A DNA stretch of 64,000 nt from Microbulbifer rhizosphaerae (GCF_014191725.1 NZ_JACHWZ010000015.1:62001-126000); one strand, 5' to 3'. Positions 25,358 to 34,176 are shown, numbered from the stretch's first letter. Notes: generated from the sequence alone by a model not told the origin. Program-made: numbers and translations.

Positions 25358-26145
25358 TGGACCCCGGAATCAGGGAAACGAGTGTGCTCTGGATAGGTTT
25401 CCCGCAGCAGCTTCCACAGTGCGCGCTTGCGCTCCGGCTGCTGCAACAGCCGGGTCAGGCTGGGCATGGCCAGCAGGCGGATGCCGTTCCACTCGGTCAC
25501 CGGCTCTGCCAAGGGCACTGGTGAACAGAAATCGCGGGCCTGCCGGCCCATCAGCCAGATGGATTTAACCGGCCGGCGGACGCTGGCCGCTTCCAGCCAA
25601 CTGGAGCAGGTATCCCGCGCGTCCGAGGCGGCGGCCGCGGGGCCGAAGCGGTTTTCCGCCAGGGGCCAGCGCAGCCGGTCCTGCTCCCGGGGCAACTGGT
25701 GCCAACCCAGGGCGCGGGCGATATTGTTGAACAGCGCCTCCACCGGCAGCGCGGCGCCGGGCTCACGGCTGTCCACCGCCAGCAGTTCGTCTCCCAGCCA
25801 CCAGCAACTGAGGACAAAAGGTTGCACCTGTTGCTGTGGCGGGGTCAGTTCGGCGGGGGCGGACTGCGGCTGGGGGGCAGCTCGCATCTGTTCGGTGAGA
25901 GCGCCGATATCGCGTAGCGCGGTGTTCGCAGCTTGCGGGGATTCCGCGATCTCGGGCGGGCCTTCGGCCCGCTGGCGGAGCTGGAGCTCCGCGGTCCCGG
26001 GGGGTGGCTCCCTGTTTTCGATCGGCAGCTCTTCAACCGGCAGCCAGGCCTGCCGCGGTTCCGGCGCCAGGGGCAGCCGGAACCGCGGCATATAGCTGAT
26101 GACTCCCAGCGCCGACAGATATTCCGCGCGATGCAGTTCGTGCAT
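25354..26145 (-). CDS. HolD-like (DNA polymerase III psi) protein with long linker
   Basis: 263 residues, about twice the length of E. coli psi. The N-terminal segment HRAEYLSALGVISYMPRF matches the psi motif that contacts chi, and the C-terminal AMPSLTRLLQQPERKRALWK aligns with the psi C-terminus. The central part (about 30-110) is Pro/Glu/Gln-rich and apparently disordered. Within it, 25956-26001 is a copy of a GC-rich repeat seen between genes at 19351-19423, so a mobile repeat has been tolerated in frame. Its ATG overlaps the leuA stop (TGATG). Holds clamp loader and SSB contacts if psi; name not assigned because similarity is limited. Confidence 0.7.
   Translation of the reverse strand: MHELHRAEYLSALGVISYMPRFRLPLAPEPRQAWLPVEELPIENREPPPGTAELQLRQRAEGPPEIAESPQAANTALRDIGALTEQMRAAPQPQSAPAELTPPQQQVQPFVLSCWWLGDELLAVDSREPGAALPVEALFNNIARALGWHQLPREQDRLRWPLAENRFGPAAAASDARDTCSSWLEAASVRRPVKSIWLMGRQARDFCSPVPLAEPVTEWNGIRLLAMPSLTRLLQQPERKRALWKLLRETYPEHTRFPDSGVQ
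25956..26001. repeat. dispersed GC-rich repeat inside the HolD-like gene
   Basis: GGGCCTTCGGCCCGCTGGCG and GGAGCTGGAGCTCCGCGGTC match the intergenic unit at 19351-19423 apart from its insert. In the minus-strand protein it encodes about 15 residues of the linker (PPGTAELQLRQRAEGPP). The frame is kept. Confidence 0.65.
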
Positions 26146-27680
26146 CAGACGCCCTTGCGTTTGCCGCCGCCGGAGGCGAGCAGGTTGAGGGCGTCCAGGT
26201 AGGCCAGGGTCGAGGCCACGAGGATGTCGGTGTCCGCGCCCACACCGTTGACCAGGCGGCCGTCCAGCTCCAGACGCACGGTAACATTGCCCTGGGAGTC
26301 GGTGCCCTGGGTGACCGCATTGACCGAGTAGAGCTTGAGGTCCGCGCCGCTCTCCGCCACCGATTCAATGGCCTTGAAGGTCGCGTCCACGGGGCCGCTG
26401 CCATAGGCTTCGGCGCGGTGGGACTCGCCGTCGATCAGCAGGCGCAGCTGCGCCTGCGGGAGGCTACCGCTCTTGCTGCGCACTTCCAGGTCTTCCAACT
26501 GGTAGTGCTCCACGGGAGCCTCGCTGCCGGTGACCAGCGACTGCAGGTCTTCGTCGAAGATTTCGTGCTTCTTGTCCGCCAGATCCTTGAAGCGCTGGAA
26601 CACCAGGGCGAACTCGCCGGCGTCGTCAAAATTGATTCCCAGTTCTTCGTAGCGCGCCTTGACCGCCGCGCGGCCCGAGTGCTTGCCCAGTACCAGGCGG
26701 TTGTGGCCCCAGCCCACGTCCTGGGCGCGCATGATTTCGTAGGTCTCGCGATGCTTGAGAATGCCGTCCTGGTGAATCCCGGACTCGTGGGCGAAGGCGT
26801 TGGCGCCGACGATGGCCTTGTTGGGCTGCACCGGGAAGCCGGTGATGGAACTGACCAAACGCGAAGTGGGCACGATATGGGTGGTGTCTATGCCGGTCTC
26901 CACCGGGTAGAGATCCTGGCGGGTGCGCACCGCCATCACGATTTCTTCCAGGGAGGCGTTGCCGGCGCGCTCGCCCAGACCGTTGATGGTGCACTCCACC
27001 TGGCGCACGCCGTTCATCACCGCGGACAGGGAGTTGGCCACCGCCAGCCCCAGGTCATTGTGGCAGTGGGTGGAGAAGATGGCCTTGTCGGAGTTGGGCA
27101 CATTCTCGATCACCCGCTTGAACATGGCCCCGTACTCACCGGGCTCGCCGTAGCCGACGGTGTCGGGAATATTGATGGTGCCGGCGCCCGCATTGATTAC
27201 CGCCTCGATAATGCGGTACATGAATTCCGGCTCGGAGCGGCTGCCGTCCTCCAGGGAAAACTCCACATCGTCGGTGAACTGGCGCGCACGCTTCACCGCA
27301 TCCACCGCCTGGGCGAAAACCTGTTCCGGCTCCATCTGCAGCTTGTATTTCATATGGATGGGGGAGGTGGCGATAAAAGTGTGAATACGGGGGGCGGTGG
27401 CTTTCTGCAGCGCCTCACCGGCGCGGATGATGTCCGGGCCCACGGCGCGGGCCAGGCTGCATACGGTGGAATCCTTGACGGCCTCAGCCACCGCCTGCAC
27501 CGCCTCGAAATCCCCCTGACTGGCGATGGCGAAGCCGGCTTCGATCACGTCCACACGCATGCGTTCAAGCATACGCGCGATGCGGACCTTCTCATCCTTG
27601 GTCATGGAGGCGCCGGGGCTCTGCTCGCCGTCGCGCAGGGTGGTATCAAATATGACTAATTTATCTTTCTTGGTGTTCAT
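26145..27680 (-). CDS. leuA: 2-isopropylmalate synthase
   Basis: 511 residues, LeuA type 1 length. N-terminal TIM barrel with the HMGL-like signature [12 protein letters not shown], the metal-binding [14 protein letters not shown], and [15 protein letters not shown]-terminal regulatory domain includes [20 protein letters not shown] typical of leucine feedback control. Condenses acetyl-CoA with 2-oxoisovalerate, the first step of leucine synthesis. First gene of a leuA-holD-like-rimI operon. A possible leucine-codon-containing leader lies upstream. Confidence 0.96.
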   Translation of the reverse strand: MNTKKDKLVIFDTTLRDGEQSPGASMTKDEKVRIARMLERMRVDVIEAGFAIASQGDFEAVQAVAEAVKDSTVCSLARAVGPDIIRAGEALQKATAPRIHTFIATSPIHMKYKLQMEPEQVFAQAVDAVKRARQFTDDVEFSLEDGSRSEPEFMYRIIEAVINAGAGTINIPDTVGYGEPGEYGAMFKRVIENVPNSDKAIFSTHCHNDLGLAVANSLSAVMNGVRQVECTINGLGERAGNASLEEIVMAVRTRQDLYPVETGIDTTHIVPTSRLVSSITGFPVQPNKAIVGANAFAHESGIHQDGILKHRETYEIMRAQDVGWGHNRLVLGKHSGRAAVKARYEELGINFDDAGEFALVFQRFKDLADKKHEIFDEDLQSLVTGSEAPVEHYQLEDLEVRSKSGSLPQAQLRLLIDGESHRAEAYGSGPVDATFKAIESVAESGADLKLYSVNAVTQGTDSQGNVTVRLELDGRLVNGVGADTDILVASTLAYLDALNLLASGGGKRKGV

Positions 27681-27787
27681 CTGGGCTCTTTCTCCTCATC
27701 TGGCCCGAGGCTAAACAGCGGCTGTACTGCTGTCTACGCGCCGATCAAATAAAGTGTGGAATTCTGCCGGAGGGTAACGGAGTAAAA

Positions 27788-27868
27788 TTATATGCCGCAA
27801 CGCGGTAGTCGCAGCGAAAAAGCTAGTGCGCGATAGAGGTGCCAGGTGTTGAAATGGTCGGTGTGCAT
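27788..27868 (-). CDS. candidate leucine leader peptide upstream of leuA
   Basis: A 26-codon frame from ATG 27868 to TAA 27788, about 110 bases upstream of leuA. It starts MHTDHFNTWH and has four leucines (CTC, CTA, CTG, CTA) clustered in LYRALAFSLRL. A short hairpin (ACAGC...GCTGT) follows at about 27718-27736. This layout fits transcription attenuation of leuA, as in known leu leaders, but the Shine-Dalgarno is weak and alternative pairing was not computed. Inference. Confidence 0.4.
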   Translation of the reverse strand: MHTDHFNTWHLYRALAFSLRLPRCGI

Positions 27869-28042
27869 GGCGGTTTCGGCGCTGGGTGGAATGTGCGCAT
27901 TATGCCCCCCTCGCGTCCAAGCGGTCAACAGCCATCCTAATAGATACAGTAAAATTAGTAAAAATTAGGATGTGAATCTCATTTTCCTAAGAAAAACGGA
28001 TGCAGCAGTCTCCGGCCCCGGCGTGAACCGGAGCCGTCCGCG
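27869..28042. other. leuA promoter region and 3' flank of the SGNH-like gene
   Basis: AT-rich around 27937-27990, where a leuA promoter is likely; no clear -35/-10 pair is named. CTCCGG and CCGGAG near 28009-28033 could form a weak hairpin just after the stop of the SGNH-like gene. No further gene is seen between 27681 and 28042. Confidence 0.35.
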
Positions 28043-29254
28043 CTAATCGATTGCCGCCTCCATTTCCGGCGGGGCCAGCTCTTCAACCAAGTGGCGGGTA
28101 TAGGCCACCCCGCCGGTGTAGCGGGCCAGATGGGTGGTGTCCACAAACATCTCCGGTGTGATGGCCGGCAGTTCGCGATCGTTCCGCAGGCGGAGACCGG
28201 TCTCCTCTTCGATGCGCGCCACCGCCGCCGCCAGCCGCTCGGTGGCCTCCGGCGTATTTTGAATCCAGCGGCTGTTCTTCGGCAGCATCAGCACTTCCAC
28301 GCGGTCGGAGATGGCCTGGAAATTTTTCACAATGCGGATAAACGCTTCCACCAGCTCCGGATCAAAGTTCAGCTCGATGATATCGGCGGTGTTGATGCGG
28401 TGCAGGCGGTCGTCATCCAACTTGTGCTCGGTGCGCAGTGTCGCGTAGAACTCATCGAACAGCGCCAGGGTTTCGGCGGAGCGCTCTTCCGCAATGGTGC
28501 CGCCGCCCTGCCAGCCGTAGTGCCATTGCTTCGCCCGGTAATCCGGGTAGTCCTCCTGGAAACGCTGATCGAGAATCCGGTTCAGTTCCCGACGCCGGGC
28601 TTTCGCGGCCTCATCTTCCGGAATCCCGGTGCGCGGGCGCGGCGGGGCGAGCCCCGCGGCGACAAAACTGGTGAAGGCCTCGGCGGAAATGCCGCCCCGC
28701 AGGTAGCGGATATTGAATAGCCGCACGCCACGTTCCGGGTCCCGTATCAGCACAGGGAAAAACTCCTGCGGCGTGCCCAGTATGGCCTGCATCGTCTCCT
28801 CGGCTTCGCGGGCGCGATTGCGGCGGGTAACGGTTGCCTGGAAGGGATTAAATTCGATCAGCGCGATTTTCAGGCGGCGCTCGTCGCGCTCGAACTGCTC
28901 CCTGATACGGCGGGACAGAGTGTCCTGGAACAGCGGATTGAGGCCGCCGAAACCGAAGTTGAAGGATTTCACCGGAAGGCCCCGCGCGGCCATTTCGCGG
29001 TCGAACTGCCGCGGGGAAAAGCCGGCCTCCACCCTGGAGGAGCCGAAAAACATCACCAGTTCCTGCGGCTCCGCGGTGATGCGCGGGAGCGCGGCCTTGG
29101 CCTGCAGCACGCGGCCGAGGAAAGCGTCCGCAGTGATCCCGGTCCCGGTGTGAAACAGGCGCACAAGCCCCAGGGCGGCACCCATTCCCAGCAGGATAAC
29201 GAGAACGATGCGGGCGAAGAGCGCGCGCTCAGAACTGGAAGTAGATAAATTCAC
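28043..29254 (-). CDS. SGNH/AlgX-like membrane-anchored protein, partner of MBOAT acyltransferase
   Basis: 403 residues from a GTG at 29254, preceded by GGAGAG. One N-terminal transmembrane anchor (FARIVLVILLGMGAALGLV), then a periplasmic domain with FFGSSRVEAGFSPRQFD (the GxSR/GDS-like block of SGNH proteins) and NFGFGGLNPLFQDTL; near the C-terminus FVDTTHLARYTG could supply the Asp-x-x-His pair. In such pairs an MBOAT exports an acyl group which an SGNH/AlgX/AlgJ-like partner transfers to a polysaccharide or other envelope acceptor. It overlaps the MBOAT gene by 26 bases, indicating translational coupling. Confidence 0.78.
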   Translation of the reverse strand: MNLSTSSSERALFARIVLVILLGMGAALGLVRLFHTGTGITADAFLGRVLQAKAALPRITAEPQELVMFFGSSRVEAGFSPRQFDREMAARGLPVKSFNFGFGGLNPLFQDTLSRRIREQFERDERRLKIALIEFNPFQATVTRRNRAREAEETMQAILGTPQEFFPVLIRDPERGVRLFNIRYLRGGISAEAFTSFVAAGLAPPRPRTGIPEDEAAKARRRELNRILDQRFQEDYPDYRAKQWHYGWQGGGTIAEERSAETLALFDEFYATLRTEHKLDDDRLHRINTADIIELNFDPELVEAFIRIVKNFQAISDRVEVLMLPKNSRWIQNTPEATERLAAAVARIEEETGLRLRNDRELPAITPEMFVDTTHLARYTGGVAYTRHLVEELAPPEMEAAID

Positions 29255-30644
29255 TGCTTGGCTCTCCTATCATCAGGCAAAGGGCCTGCACCGTAACCAG
29301 TGCCGGCCAGAATCCCCACGGCTTTTGCGCCAGACGCTCGCCGTATTCCAAAACCCCGTAGTCCATCAGGTGCATCGCCAGCAACGCCGCCGCGACGAGC
29401 CCAAACACCAGCGCAGCACCCTGGGACGGCGACGGCAGCGCGGCGCCGATGCTGTGCAGGGTCACCAGCATTTGCCAAGCGCCCTCCAGGCTGGCCGCGC
29501 GGAACAGCACCCAGCCGATCAGTATCAGGTAGAAAGTGAACGCCCACTTGAACAGGCGCATCCACAGCGAGCGCGACTGCACAAAGGGCGCGAACAAGCG
29601 CAGCTCACTCAGCTTGTGGGTCGCGCCGATCAGCGCACCGTGAAACGCACCCCAGGCGACAAAGGTCCAGGCGGCGCCATGCCAGAGACCACCCAGCAGC
29701 ATGGTGATAAAGATATTGCGATAGCGGTTGCCTCCACGGTTGCCGCCCAGCGGGATATAGAGGTAGTCGCGCAGCCAACTGGATAGGGAGATGTGCCAGC
29801 GGCGCCAGAAATCCACCGGCGACAGGGCAAAGTACGGCAGGCGGAAATTCAACGGAATCTGGAAGCCGAGCAACAGCGCCAGGCCTATGGCCATATCGCT
29901 ATAGCCGGAAAAGTCACCGTAGATCTGCCCGGCGAAAGCCAGCACACCGGTCCAGGATTCCATCAGGCTGACAGGCCCCGAACTATCGAATGCGGTTGCC
30001 ACCGGGCCGGCCAGCAGGTCCGCCACGGTTTTCTTCATCAGGCCGACGGTGATCAGCAGGAAACCGTACTTGGCGTTGGTCCAGGTCGGCAGCGGCAGCC
30101 GGTGGAACTGCGGCAATATCTGCCGCGCGCGCAGTATCGGGCCCGCCACCAATTGCGGAAAGAAGGCCAGCGCCGCGGTGAACTCCACCAGCCCCCGGCG
30201 CGGCTGCATGTCGCCGCGGTAGACGTCGATGGTGTAGCTCATGCTCTGGAAGGTGTAGAAGGAGATGCCCACCGGCAGTATCAGCTCCAGCGACGACAGC
30301 GACGGCTCGTATCCCAGCAGCCGCAGCAGATCGGCTACCGAACCGATGGCGAAGTCCGCGTACTTGAAAACCGCCAGTATCCCCAGGTTCACCGCGATGG
30401 ATATACCGAGCAGTATTTTCCGGCGCCTTCCCGCGGGTGCCGCGGCAATCCCCTGGGCGAGGAAATAATCCACAACCGCGCTGCCGACCAGCAGCGGAAT
30501 AAAGGCGTAGTTCCAGGCCCCGTAGAACACCAGGCTGGCCACCAGGATGAGGTAGACCCGCGGCCTTCGCTGCAGGAACACGAACCCGTAGAACAGCAGG
30601 AAGACGATAAAAAAGGCAAAGAACAGGGGCGTATTGAAAATCAT
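29229..30644 (-). CDS. MBOAT family O-acyltransferase (AlgI-like)
   Basis: 471 residues with about ten membrane spans. The conserved AlgI region is present: FWRRWHISLSSWLRDYLYIP and the invariant MBOAT histidine in GLWHGAAWTFVAWGAFHG. Also VGISFYTFQSMSYTIDVYRG, typical of AlgI/DltB relatives. Moves an acetyl (or other acyl) group from the cytoplasm to an extracytoplasmic acceptor. The acceptor is not known: no alginate or other polysaccharide synthesis genes are adjacent. First gene of a two-gene operon. Confidence 0.93.
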   Translation of the reverse strand: MIFNTPLFFAFFIVFLLFYGFVFLQRRPRVYLILVASLVFYGAWNYAFIPLLVGSAVVDYFLAQGIAAAPAGRRRKILLGISIAVNLGILAVFKYADFAIGSVADLLRLLGYEPSLSSLELILPVGISFYTFQSMSYTIDVYRGDMQPRRGLVEFTAALAFFPQLVAGPILRARQILPQFHRLPLPTWTNAKYGFLLITVGLMKKTVADLLAGPVATAFDSSGPVSLMESWTGVLAFAGQIYGDFSGYSDMAIGLALLLGFQIPLNFRLPYFALSPVDFWRRWHISLSSWLRDYLYIPLGGNRGGNRYRNIFITMLLGGLWHGAAWTFVAWGAFHGALIGATHKLSELRLFAPFVQSRSLWMRLFKWAFTFYLILIGWVLFRAASLEGAWQMLVTLHSIGAALPSPSQGAALVFGLVAAALLAMHLMDYGVLEYGERLAQKPWGFWPALVTVQALCLMIGEPSSEFIYFQF

Positions 30645-30724
30645 ATGGCTGTCGTCTTGTTATTGTTTTTCCGTAACGGCTCACCCGAGGGACAATGGGA
30701 ACCGATATATTCCTGATATTTCCT

Positions 30725-30780
30725 GTAGGAGCGGCCGTTGGCCGCGACAGTGGCTGATCGCGGCCAACGGCCGCTCCTAC
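30725..30780. repeat. REP palindrome GTAGGAGCGGCC, copy 3
   Basis: GTAGGAGCGGCCGTTGGCCG and a nearly perfect inverted copy ending GGCCGCTCCTAC at 30780. Lies upstream of the MBOAT gene and downstream of the MarR gene. Confidence 0.85.
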
Positions 30781-30911
30781 GAGGCGGAGTAGTTACGTGT
30801 TTTTCATCAGAGTTGCCCGGTAGGCCAGAGATGAGATCATTCTGCGAGCCGGGTGCTACGGGGGTAGGATGTGGCGGGCGGGGGATTTGGATGCAGTTGT
30901 CGCCAGGAATA

Positions 30912-31382
30912 TCAGCCGGAGCCCCCCAGCTTTTCCAGGAACTGCCACAGCTGGCGATGCAACTGCTCCACCTCCTGCCGCGACACCGCAGAGGCGTCGA
31001 GCTGCTGTTCCACCCAGGCCCGCGCGCGCGGCTCGAGCGCGCGGCCGGCATCGGTGATGGACACCAGCGTCACCCGCTCGTCCCGGGAGGCGCGGCGGCG
31101 TTCGAGCAGGCCGCGCTGCTCCATTCGCTTCAGCAGCGGCGTGAGGGTTCCGGAGTCCAGCATCAGGCGCTCGCCCAGGGCGCCGACACTGGTACCGGCA
31201 TCCCCGCCCTCCTCTGTATCCCGCTCCCACAGCACCAGCAGCACCAGGTACTGGGGATAGGTGATGCCCAGATCCTGCAGCATCGGCTGGTAGGCCCGGG
31301 TCACAGCGCGGGAGGCGGCGTAGAGGGCAAAGCAGAGCTGACGGTTGAGCGCCAGCGGACCGCTGTCTTCGCAGAGAGACAT
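30912..31382 (-). CDS. MarR family regulator, OhrR-like
   Basis: 156 residues from ATG 31382; the frame extends further but would overlap the peroxidase gene. The N-terminus ALNRQLCFALYAASRAVTRA is the OhrR signature with the peroxide-sensing cysteine in QLCFALY. The winged-helix region reads VGALGERLMLDSGTLTPLLK and LLERRRASRDERVTLVSIT. OhrR proteins repress organic-hydroperoxide detoxification genes until the cysteine is oxidised. Here it follows a glutathione peroxidase gene by 22 bases, and not ohr, so it probably controls that operon. Confidence 0.9.
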   Translation of the reverse strand: MSLCEDSGPLALNRQLCFALYAASRAVTRAYQPMLQDLGITYPQYLVLLVLWERDTEEGGDAGTSVGALGERLMLDSGTLTPLLKRMEQRGLLERRRASRDERVTLVSITDAGRALEPRARAWVEQQLDASAVSRQEVEQLHRQLWQFLEKLGGSG

Positions 31383-31404
31383 CAGAGTATTCTCCGCTGA
31401 ACAG

Positions 31405-31884
31405 TCAGAGCAGTTGCTCGATTTCCGACCCCAGCGCCTCCGGCTTGTCCTTCGGAGCAAAACGCTTCACCACCCGGCCCTCGCGGTCGACCAGGAACTT
31501 GGTGAAGTTCCACTTGACCCCCTCGGTGCCCAGAATCCCCGGCGCCTCGCGCTTGAGATGGACGAACAGCGGGTGGGCGTCGGGGCCGTTCACTTCCAGC
31601 TTGGCGTAGACGGGAAAGCTGACGCCGTAGTTCAGCTCGCAGAACTGCTGGATTTCCTCGTCGCCGCCCGGCTCCTGCTGACCGAACTGGTTGCAGGGGA
31701 ACCCCAGCACCACCAACCCCCGGTCCTGGTATTCGTTGTACAGCGCCTCCAGCCCCCGGTACTGAGGGGTAAAGCCACACTTGCTGGCGGTGTTGACGAT
31801 CAGTAGCACCTTGCCCCGCTGCTCCTCCAGGGAGGTGGTACTGCCATCCGCGGCCTGCAGGGGAATGGAATAGAGATCACTCAT
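31405..31884 (-). CDS. glutathione peroxidase-like (thiol) peroxidase
   Basis: 159 residues from ATG 31884 (AGGA 9 bases upstream; a TTG start 5 codons earlier is less likely). Active-site stretches: NTASKCGFTPQYRGLEALY with the peroxidatic Cys, VLGFPCNQFGQQEPG with the Gln and resolving-Cys region, and KWNFTKFLVDREG with the Trp/Asn. A cysteine enzyme, which usually draws electrons from thioredoxin. Reduces lipid and organic hydroperoxides. First gene of the peroxidase-ohrR-like operon, with two palindromes just upstream of its start. Confidence 0.93.
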   Translation of the reverse strand: MSDLYSIPLQAADGSTTSLEEQRGKVLLIVNTASKCGFTPQYRGLEALYNEYQDRGLVVLGFPCNQFGQQEPGGDEEIQQFCELNYGVSFPVYAKLEVNGPDAHPLFVHLKREAPGILGTEGVKWNFTKFLVDREGRVVKRFAPKDKPEALGSEIEQLL

Positions 31885-31904
31885 GGGAGTTTTCCTCAAT
31901 TGAA

Positions 31905-31938
31905 CACAATAGATTGTGGGAAATTATATTGTGCACAA
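31905..31938. promoter_or_regulatory. two palindromic operators, OhrR-like
   Basis: CACAATAGATTGTG (31905-31918) and TTGTGCACAA (31929-31938) are perfect inverted repeats sharing ATTGTG half-sites, 20-45 bases upstream of the peroxidase start. The spacing and TTGT/ACAA ends resemble MarR/OhrR operators. Autoregulation by the OhrR-like protein is inferred. Confidence 0.55.
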
Positions 31939-31989
31939 CTCAAATTACAAGCGAGATCCATTAAAGAAGAGGCGGCGCGGGGTTTATTG

Positions 31990-32004
31990 TGAGAATAATT
32001 ATCA
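31990..32004. promoter_or_regulatory. Fur box
   Basis: TGAGAATAATTATCA matches the 7-1-7 Fur inverted repeat TGATAAT-A-ATTATCA with one mismatch. It lies 46 bases upstream of the cytochrome c-FTR1 permease gene, where iron-dependent repression would be expected. Confidence 0.75.
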
Positions 32005-32050
32005 ATAATATTACGTTCAAAATTTTTAATGGAAACGGACACACTCCCCC

Positions 32051-33994
32051 ATGCGCAATCCCGGCCTGTATTTAGCCCGTCTACTGCTCGCGGTATTCCT
32101 CGCCGCCACCGCAATCACCGCCCCGGCCCAGGAGGCCGGCCTCAGCGAACAGGAGCTGCGCCAGCTGATGCAGATGGCCGAATACATCGGCGTGGACTAC
32201 CCGGAAGCGGTGAAGGATGGCGAGATCATCAACAGAGGCGAGTACACGGAGATGGAGGAGTTCGCCCAACTGCTGGTCGACCGCGGCCAGCGGCTGTCCC
32301 CTTCGCCGGAGGCCGAGAGCATCCGCGGCGAGGCCAAGGCGCTGCAGGCGGCTATTGCCGGCAAGGCGAGCCTCGCCGAGGTACAGGGCCACACCGCCAA
32401 ACTGCGCCAGGGGCTGCTGTCCATTTCCCCAGCGTTGTCCCTGCCCCAGTCGCTGCTCAGCCTGGATGAGAGCCGAGCCCTCTACCAGAAGAACTGCGTC
32501 GCCTGCCACGGCCCATCCGGCGAGGGCGATGGCCCGCTGGCGGCACAGCTGGAGCCGCCTCCCACCAACTTTCATGAGCGCGAGCGCGCGGAGAACCGGT
32601 CCCTGCTCGGCCTCTACGATGCGATCAGCAACGGCATCGACGGGACCGCCATGACTGCGTTCGGCAACCTGACAGACCAGCAGCGCTGGTCCCTGGCGTT
32701 CTACGTGGGCGGACTCGCCTTTGCCGGCGCGGAGCCGGCAACGGCCGACACGCAATTGAGCCTGCAGGACCTGGTGATGTACAGCCCCGCAGTGCTGCGC
32801 AACGATCGCCCGGAAGTGCCCACCGAATCCGTGGCCGCCCTGCGCGCGGACCCGGCGCCGCTGTTTGTGAAAAAGAGCTCTCGGGATGGAGACCCCATGG
32901 AGACCGCGCGCAGCCAGCTGCAAAAAGCCCTGGACGCCTATCGCCAGGGGGATTACGGCAGCGCCCGTACCCTGGCGATCAGTGCCTACCTGGACGGCTT
33001 CGAACTGGTTGAAAATACGCTGGACTCCCGCGACGCGAATCTGCGCAGGTCCATCGAGAGCGACCTGCTCGGCCTGCGCGCCCAGCTGAATGCAAACAGC
33101 GATCCGCAGCGGGTGGAACAGGCAGTAAGCGCCGTGCTCGAAAAACTGGATCAGGCCCAGGCGCTGCTGGAGGAATCCAACCTGTCCGGTAGCGCGCTGT
33201 TTATCGCCAGCCTGATCATCCTGCTGCGCGAGGGACTGGAGGCGCTGCTGGTGGTGATCGCACTGACCACCATCCTGATCAAGACCCAGCGCGGCGATGC
33301 CCTGAAATACGTGCACTTCGGCTGGATAGCCGCTTTTATCGCTGGCTTCGCCACCTGGGTGCTCGCGCAGAAAGTGATTACCATCAGCGGAGCGAGCCGC
33401 GAGGTGATGGAGGGCGCCGCGGCACTGCTGGCCGCCGCGGTGCTCTTCTATGTGGGCTTCTGGATGCACAGCAAGACCCAGGCCCAGGAGTGGCAGCAAT
33501 ACATTCAGGACAGCATCAACCGCAACCTGACCGCGGGCACCCTGTGGGGCATTGCCGGGTTGGCGTTTATCGCCGTGTATCGGGAAATTTTTGAAACCAT
33601 CCTGTTCTACCAGTCCCTGCTCACCCAGACCGCCGAGGGGCAGTACAGCGAGCTGTGGGGCGGCATCGCCGCCGGCGCCGCGCTGCTGGCAGTGGTCGGC
33701 TGGGCGCTGGTACGTTACTCCGCGCGCCTGCCCATCGGCAAATTCTTCTCCGCAACCACTTTCGTATTGCTGGCCCTGTCATTCGTGCTCGCCGGCAAGG
33801 CGATCGCCGCATTGCAGGAAGCCGCCCTGGTAGGCATCACCCCGCTGCCGGTTTCCTTCAGCTTCGACTGGCTGGGGATTTATTCCACCTGGGAGGGCAT
33901 CGGCCTGCAGGCGGCCATACTGGTGGCCGCGGCCTGGCTGTTGCTCAAAGGTAGGAAATCCGGGGCTTCGTCCCCGGCAAAATCCACCGGCTGA
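32051..33994 (+). CDS. cytochrome c / FTR1 family iron permease fusion
   Basis: 647 residues. Signal peptide (about 1-26), a helical domain, then a class I cytochrome c domain with heme motif CVACH in YQKNCVACHGPSGEGDGP (about residue 150) and probable axial Met in DGTAMTAFGNL. A second helical region (about 270-370) leads to an FTR1 permease domain with about seven helices; the iron motif REGLE is in LLREGLEALLVVIAL and the second REIFE in YREIFETILFYQSL. Known family in Gram-negative bacteria: the cytochrome part may oxidise Fe(II) or pass electrons during uptake. Preceded by a Fur box, so iron-repressed. Monocistronic. Confidence 0.92.
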   Translation: MRNPGLYLARLLLAVFLAATAITAPAQEAGLSEQELRQLMQMAEYIGVDYPEAVKDGEIINRGEYTEMEEFAQLLVDRGQRLSPSPEAESIRGEAKALQAAIAGKASLAEVQGHTAKLRQGLLSISPALSLPQSLLSLDESRALYQKNCVACHGPSGEGDGPLAAQLEPPPTNFHERERAENRSLLGLYDAISNGIDGTAMTAFGNLTDQQRWSLAFYVGGLAFAGAEPATADTQLSLQDLVMYSPAVLRNDRPEVPTESVAALRADPAPLFVKKSSRDGDPMETARSQLQKALDAYRQGDYGSARTLAISAYLDGFELVENTLDSRDANLRRSIESDLLGLRAQLNANSDPQRVEQAVSAVLEKLDQAQALLEESNLSGSALFIASLIILLREGLEALLVVIALTTILIKTQRGDALKYVHFGWIAAFIAGFATWVLAQKVITISGASREVMEGAAALLAAAVLFYVGFWMHSKTQAQEWQQYIQDSINRNLTAGTLWGIAGLAFIAVYREIFETILFYQSLLTQTAEGQYSELWGGIAAGAALLAVVGWALVRYSARLPIGKFFSATTFVLLALSFVLAGKAIAALQEAALVGITPLPVSFSFDWLGIYSTWEGIGLQAAILVAAAWLLLKGRKSGASSPAKSTG

Positions 33995-34051
33995 GCCACT
34001 GGTGGCCTAAAGCGGTAATGCCGTTCGGTTAAGTGATGGACGTGATGTGAA

Positions 34052-34176
34052 GATCCTGCTGTCGGGGGCTTTTTGCGGGACCGTATGAGGCATGGATGCC
34101 GATTACGAGCGTACAAGGACGTATTTAAGGGGGGCGCCTAGCCCGTGTCCCGCAAAAAGCCCCCGACAGCAGGATC
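34052..34176. repeat. long inverted repeat, GGGGGCTTTTTGCGGGAC family, copy 2 (complete)
   Basis: Left arm GATCCTGCTGTCGGGGGCTT (34052-34071) continuing TTTGCGGGAC, and right arm GTGTCCCGCAAAAAGCCCCC continuing GACAGCAGGATC to 34176. The arms match over about 30 bases almost perfectly, with a 60-base spacer containing CATGGATGCCG and GAGCGTACAAGGACGTATTT, also seen in copy 1. No coding capacity. Confidence 0.8.

Noticed and set aside
28043..30644. Alginate acetylation locus
   Set aside because: MBOAT and SGNH partners are present but there are no alginate polymerisation or epimerase genes nearby, so the acceptor is left open.
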